NCBI RefSeq assembly: GCF_023277115.1
Contig: NZ_JALQCS010000001.1
Location: 558,001 to 622,000, forward strand
Length of the DNA stretch: 64,000 nt
Direction of reading: 5' to 3'
Origin: Acidithiobacillus acidisediminis
Lineage (GTDB): Bacteria; Pseudomonadota; Gammaproteobacteria; Acidithiobacillales; Acidithiobacillaceae
Under the pieces are notes generated by a model. The model saw only the letters and a program-made list of their open reading frames with translations. It searched no databases and was not told the origin of the DNA. The position numbers and the translations under genes were made by a program. Positions 60,094-64,000 of this stretch are shown here, in pieces. Position 1 is the stretch's first letter. Every line of letters starts with the position of its first letter.

Positions 60094-60352
60094 CTCATCA
60101 GAAATCCAGGGTTACTCCCTTTCGGCCGACTACGGCCCTAATCGAGTTTATTGATCTCTAGATGGTTCCTTCGTACAACATCGACAAATAAACTCGGTGT
60201 AGGTTACGCTACACAAGACGGACAAGTGGGGTCGGTCAGGCTACCGGCTATTGCGAGGTGTCCGTGCGCGTAGCACGAAACGCCAGTAGAAGCGGTAGAG
60301 CCCTGTCGGAAAGCCGGAAATATAGTTTCAAAGGGAGAGGAACTCCAACCGC
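60094..60352. other. Junction between backbone and restriction module
   Basis: No gene. It contains the 60195-60221 sequence related to 20019-20044; within it GTGTAG and CTACAC pair around GTTACG. The first half is AT-richer than the flanks. Confidence 0.5.
60195..60221 (+). repeat. Backbone/cargo junction sequence, second copy
   Basis: Ends TTACGCTACACAAGACGG, compared with TTACGCCAGACAAGACGG at 20044. It lies 102 bases after traB, just as the first copy lies 125 bases after ssb. Confidence 0.5.
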
Positions 60353-63085
60353 ATGGCATTGCACCCGAATTTCCCACGCTCTCCCTACGAGATATTGCCT
60401 CCAGACTTACGCTGGTTCCCTGCGGCGGAAGAACTGCGCAGCACCGCCTATGAAAAACTTTTGCCGCCCCTAGTCGCCAAGGTTCGTGAAGAGGTCAAAG
60501 TGTGGCGTGATGCCGGCTACGCGGGCGCATCGGCCACCTCACGCGACTTGCTGACTTGGTGGTTTGACATCGATCACCTGATCGAGCAGGTCGATGGCGC
60601 ACAAAGCCAGTTCCGCTATTACTTCGCGCAGCGCGAAGCGGTCGAGACGGTCATCTGGCTTTATGATGTGCGCGGTGCGCGCGACAAGTTCGATCTGTTG
60701 CGTTTCGACGCCTCTGGTGCCGTGTCGGCCAATATGTTCGATGAGGCTTGGCCACGTTTCGTGGTCAAGATGGCAACTGGCGCAGGCAAGACCAAGGTGC
60801 TGTCGCTGCTGATCGCCTGGAGCTACTTTCATAAGCTCTATGAGCCGGATTCGGCGTTGGCACGCAACTTCCTGCTGATCGCACCCAATATCATTGTGCT
60901 CGACCGTCTTCGCAGCGACTTCGACGGGCTACGCATCTTCTTCAATGATCCGGTGCTGCCTGACAATGGCCATGCTGGCCACAACTGGCGGGACGATTTT
61001 CAGATGGCCCTGCACATCCAGGACGACGTGCGCATCGTTCGGCAGACAGGCAATCTTTTCCTGACCAACATTCACCGAGTCTATCTCGGCGAGGTGACAG
61101 AGCCCTCGCTGGAGGATGATGACCTGCGCAACTACTTCCTCGCGCCGTTCGGTGCCAAGCCCGTTGGCAAGACCACCGACAGCAACACCGACCTGGGCGA
61201 AATCGTGCGCGAGATCGATGAGCTCGCCGTGTTCAATGACGAGGCGCACCACATCCACGACAGCCGCTTGGCCTGGTTCCAGTGCATCCAGGACATCCAC
61301 CACAAGCTGCTGCAGAAGGACCTGCAGCTATCCATTCAGGTGGACGTGACGGCCACCCCCCGCCACGACAACGGCGCGATCTTCGTGCAGACGGTGAGTG
61401 ATTATCCGCTCGTCGAGGCCATTGCCCAGAACGTGGTCAAGCATCCGGTGCTGCCGGATGCTGCCAGCCGCGCCAAGCTTGCCGAGCACCAAAGCCCGAT
61501 CATCTCCGAGAAATACGCCGATTACCTCAACCTGGGCATCGAGGAATGGCGCAAGAGCTACGCCGAACACGAGAAGCTGGGCAAGAAGGCGGTGCTGTTC
61601 GTCATGGTAGACGACACCAAGAACTGCGACGAGGTGGGCAGCCACTTGGAGAAGATTTGTCCGGAACTGCAGGGCGCGGTTCTGGTGATCCACACCAAGA
61701 ACAACGGCGAGATTTCCGAGGCGGCCTCCAGCAAGAGCAAGGAAGAGCTGGAGCTGCTGCGCAAGCAGTCCAATGAAATCGACACCTGGAAGTCGCCCTA
61801 CAAGGCGATTGTTTCAGTGCTGATGCTCAAGGAAGGTTGGGACGTGCGCAACGTCACCACCATCGTCGGCCTGCGAGCCTATGCCGCCAAGAGCAACATC
61901 CTGCCGGAGCAAACCCTCGGGCGCGGCCTGCGCCGCATGTATTTCGGCAGTGAGCAGCGCGAGACGGTTTCGGTCATGGGCACCCCGGCCTTCATGGATT
62001 TCGTGGAATCCATCCAGAACGAAGGCGTCACCTTCGACCGTGTGCCGATGGGCGGCGCCGACGGGCGCGCACGGCAAGATTCTCTTGTCGTTGAGGTTGA
62101 AACGGAATCCCCTGACAAAAATATCGACGAACTCGACATCGCGGTGCCGCGCCTGACCCGGCGCTACAACCGGGAATTCAAAGACCTGACCGAGCTGGAG
62201 CCAGAACACTTCGGCAACCAGAAGCTGCCGATCAAGACCTTCTCGCCGGAAGAAACCCGCGAAATCGTCTTCAAGACCATGCTCGAAGGTGAGGTCGATC
62301 ACACGATGCTGCTGGATGGCAGCGGCCCAGGTGATTACCGTTCCGTGGTGGCATTTTTTGCGCGTCAGCTACTCAAAGATTTACGCCTCGTTGGTGGCTA
62401 CGACCAACTCTATCCAAAGGTCAAGACCTTTCTCCGCGACCATCTCTTCACCAGCTCCGTCGATCTGGAAGACCCGGTGGTCCTGCGCAACCTATCCGAG
62501 CCGGAAGTTGGCAAGGTGGTATTCAACCACTTTCGTGCAGCGATCAACGCGCTGACGATCTACGAAGGCGACAGCTCGCGGATCGACGGTTACATCCGGT
62601 TGCGCGACACCCGGCCGTTCCGAACCGAGCCGCGCGGCTTCGTCCAGGCGAAGAAATCAGTGTTCAACCGCATCGTCGGCGAGGCCAATGCAGACAGTCT
62701 GGAACTGGCCTTTGCCGCGTTCCTGGAGAGCGCGCCCGACGTGCAGGCATTCGGCAAGAACTACATGGCCGTGGGCTTTAAGATCGAATACGTCAAGGCC
62801 AACGGCGAGCTATCCACCTACACGCCGGATTTCCTTGTACGTACCACGGACGGCAAGGTATGGATCGTCGAGACCAAGGGCCGCGAGGAGATCGACTTGC
62901 CGCAGAAAATGGCTCGCCTGCACCAATGGTGCGAAGACGCAACTGAGGCTAGCAAAAACAATGGGGGGCCGAGCTACCACTTCGTCTATGTCGATCAGGA
63001 GAGCTTCACGCAACACAAGCCTTCCACATTCGCGGGGCTGGCCAGCGTATTCCGTGACTACCAAGACCAAGAAAGCAAGGGCTAA
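60353..63085 (+). CDS. Type III-like restriction helicase-nuclease subunit
   Basis: A 910-aa protein (GAGAGG upstream). Superfamily 2 motifs: FVVKMATGAGKTKVLS near residue 140, VFNDEAHHIHD near 295, QVDVTATPRHDNG near 330, and LPEQTLGRGLRRMYF near 525. A PD-(D/E)xK nuclease follows at the end: YTPDFLVRTTDGKVWIVETK near 822. This matches the 'BPTD_3080-type' restriction endonuclease family as I remember it. It cuts DNA not modified by the next gene's methylase. The order res then mod is the reverse of classical type III loci. Confidence 0.88.
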   Translation: MALHPNFPRSPYEILPPDLRWFPAAEELRSTAYEKLLPPLVAKVREEVKVWRDAGYAGASATSRDLLTWWFDIDHLIEQVDGAQSQFRYYFAQREAVETVIWLYDVRGARDKFDLLRFDASGAVSANMFDEAWPRFVVKMATGAGKTKVLSLLIAWSYFHKLYEPDSALARNFLLIAPNIIVLDRLRSDFDGLRIFFNDPVLPDNGHAGHNWRDDFQMALHIQDDVRIVRQTGNLFLTNIHRVYLGEVTEPSLEDDDLRNYFLAPFGAKPVGKTTDSNTDLGEIVREIDELAVFNDEAHHIHDSRLAWFQCIQDIHHKLLQKDLQLSIQVDVTATPRHDNGAIFVQTVSDYPLVEAIAQNVVKHPVLPDAASRAKLAEHQSPIISEKYADYLNLGIEEWRKSYAEHEKLGKKAVLFVMVDDTKNCDEVGSHLEKICPELQGAVLVIHTKNNGEISEAASSKSKEELELLRKQSNEIDTWKSPYKAIVSVLMLKEGWDVRNVTTIVGLRAYAAKSNILPEQTLGRGLRRMYFGSEQRETVSVMGTPAFMDFVESIQNEGVTFDRVPMGGADGRARQDSLVVEVETESPDKNIDELDIAVPRLTRRYNREFKDLTELEPEHFGNQKLPIKTFSPEETREIVFKTMLEGEVDHTMLLDGSGPGDYRSVVAFFARQLLKDLRLVGGYDQLYPKVKTFLRDHLFTSSVDLEDPVVLRNLSEPEVGKVVFNHFRAAINALTIYEGDSSRIDGYIRLRDTRPFRTEPRGFVQAKKSVFNRIVGEANADSLELAFAAFLESAPDVQAFGKNYMAVGFKIEYVKANGELSTYTPDFLVRTTDGKVWIVETKGREEIDLPQKMARLHQWCEDATEASKNNGGPSYHFVYVDQESFTQHKPSTFAGLASVFRDYQDQESKG

Positions 63086-63087
63086 GC

Positions 63088-64000
63088 ATGGCAAAACAAG
63101 ACAAGAAAGCCTATGACCTGAGCGAAGCCGAGCTACGCGACCTAGTGACTTTGATCCAGCAAGGCAAGGCCTTGCCGGAGAAATATCGCTTCATCCTGTT
63201 CGAGGACAAGCGCGAAGTCGAGTTGGTCTGGAATGGCAAAACGCGAGACGTATGTACCACGGTGCTGCCCTTTCAGACACTGGAGCACGTGGACGAGCCG
63301 CGCACCGAGACCAAGACCCAGGGCGAGCTATTCGATCCTCGCGGCCGGCAGGTCAAGGGGTGGACAAATAAGCTCATCTGGGGCGACAACAAGCTGATCC
63401 TGTCTTCGCTCAAAGCGGGTGCCCTGCGCCAGCAGATCGAGGACGCCGGCGGCCTCAAGCTGGTGTACATCGACCCGCCCTTTGACGTTGGCGCGGACTT
63501 CTCCATTGACATCGAGATCGGCGGTGAGACCTTCCACAAAGAGCCAAACCTGCTGGAACAGATCGCCTACCGCGACACCTGGGGGAGAGGGGCAGATTCG
63601 TTCATCAGCATGATCTACGAGCGGTTGATTTTGATACGCGATTTGCTGGCGGAGGACGGGAGCATCTATGTGCATTGCGATTGGCGGTTAGATAGCCTCA
63701 TACGGCTAGTGCTTGACGAAGTATTTGGTAGAGGTGGCGACAACGGTGCCGCTGGATTTCGTAACGAAATCATCTGGCACTTCACACAGGGAGGGAAGGG
63801 GGCGAAGCATTGGGCCAGGAAACACAACACCATCTTTTATTTCTCGAAAACCGATAGTCCCATCTTCAACCAAGATTCTGTGCGCTTTGCCTTTACACCT
63901 CACAAGCAAGACGAAAAAGGCGAAAACTACGGCGGCCGCATGGGAGTAGATGAAGATGGTCGCCGTTATGTGGAAAAATGGGGGACAGGGAAGAAGAGGC
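63088..64000 (+). CDS. Type III-like site-specific DNA methyltransferase, partial
   Basis: ATG 63088, two bases after the restriction gene stop; continues past the window edge. The 304 visible residues contain KLIWGDNKLILSSL and the catalytic KLVYIDPPFDVGADFS, an N6-adenine/N4-cytosine methylase of the DPPF class, then EDGSIYVHCDWRLDSLIRLV. It would modify the recognition site and, with the helicase subunit, form the restriction complex. The target recognition region lies beyond the visible part. Confidence 0.9.
   Translation, partial: MAKQDKKAYDLSEAELRDLVTLIQQGKALPEKYRFILFEDKREVELVWNGKTRDVCTTVLPFQTLEHVDEPRTETKTQGELFDPRGRQVKGWTNKLIWGDNKLILSSLKAGALRQQIEDAGGLKLVYIDPPFDVGADFSIDIEIGGETFHKEPNLLEQIAYRDTWGRGADSFISMIYERLILIRDLLAEDGSIYVHCDWRLDSLIRLVLDEVFGRGGDNGAAGFRNEIIWHFTQGGKGAKHWARKHNTIFYFSKTDSPIFNQDSVRFAFTPHKQDEKGENYGGRMGVDEDGRRYVEKWGTGKKR

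Overview
The window is about 60% G+C and looks like a mobile element (conjugative plasmid or integrative element) of an acidophilic proteobacterium. Acidithiobacillus is my best guess, from the merC-merA/merR layout, the DsrE, Dsb and CDGSH sulfur/redox genes, and the many small exported proteins. This assignment is inference. No rRNA, tRNA or CRISPR array was seen. Apparent T4SS channel genes (VirB/Trb) are not in the window, although the coupling protein, relaxase, TraF, TraB and a lytic transglycosylase are.

Layout. 0-3.3 kb: end of an ECF sigma / anti-sigma / DsrE operon, a Dsb-like thiol:disulfide gene split by an IS5-family element with a clean TTAA target duplication, and a decayed CDGSH gene. 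3.5-8.8 kb (minus): a tightly coupled mobilization operon running topB, LPLAT acyltransferase, HIRAN protein, two small genes, relaxase. 9.0-19.9 kb: replication and maintenance block with a duplicated winged-helix protein, unknown genes, an AntA-type protein, a large P-loop replication protein, a family A DNA polymerase and SSB. An AT-rich, twofold-symmetric array of CTTACC repeats at 13.33-13.61 kb is a strong replication-origin candidate.

20.0-39.6 kb is cargo: an unknown gene, a dead and a live copy of an umuC/dinB-type polymerase gene, a GGDEF-EAL protein, hicBA, an island of about 14 envelope or exported proteins with repeated architectures, an IS5-like transposase, and a mercury module. 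39.9-44.6 kb (minus): Fic, HU, small genes and an S24-type repressor. 44.66-53.8 kb (plus): Cro-like regulator, sigma-like protein, AlpA-like HTH, Dam-type methylase, a giant ArdC-like protein and LPD7-type genes. 54-60.1 kb: a VapBC/FitAB module, then TraF, lytic transglycosylase, VirD4/TraG and TraB. From 60.35 kb: a type III-like restriction system running off the end.

How the parts fit. Two regulatory layers tie the backbone together. The S24 repressor and Cro pair sit among five copies of an ATAAC-N4-GTTAT operator, which points to SOS-type induction of both flanking operons. A second, more unusual layer is a repeated promoter (TCGCAAC-like box directly upstream of GGC-TATACC, total 23 bp) in front of topB, polA, ssb, the helicase, the antirepressor, traG and other backbone genes, and absent from the cargo. 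A divergent sigma-like protein encoded in the Cro operon is a plausible partner for these promoters. Similar 26-bp sequences at both backbone/cargo junctions (20.02 and 60.2 kb) suggest a shared cargo entry site.
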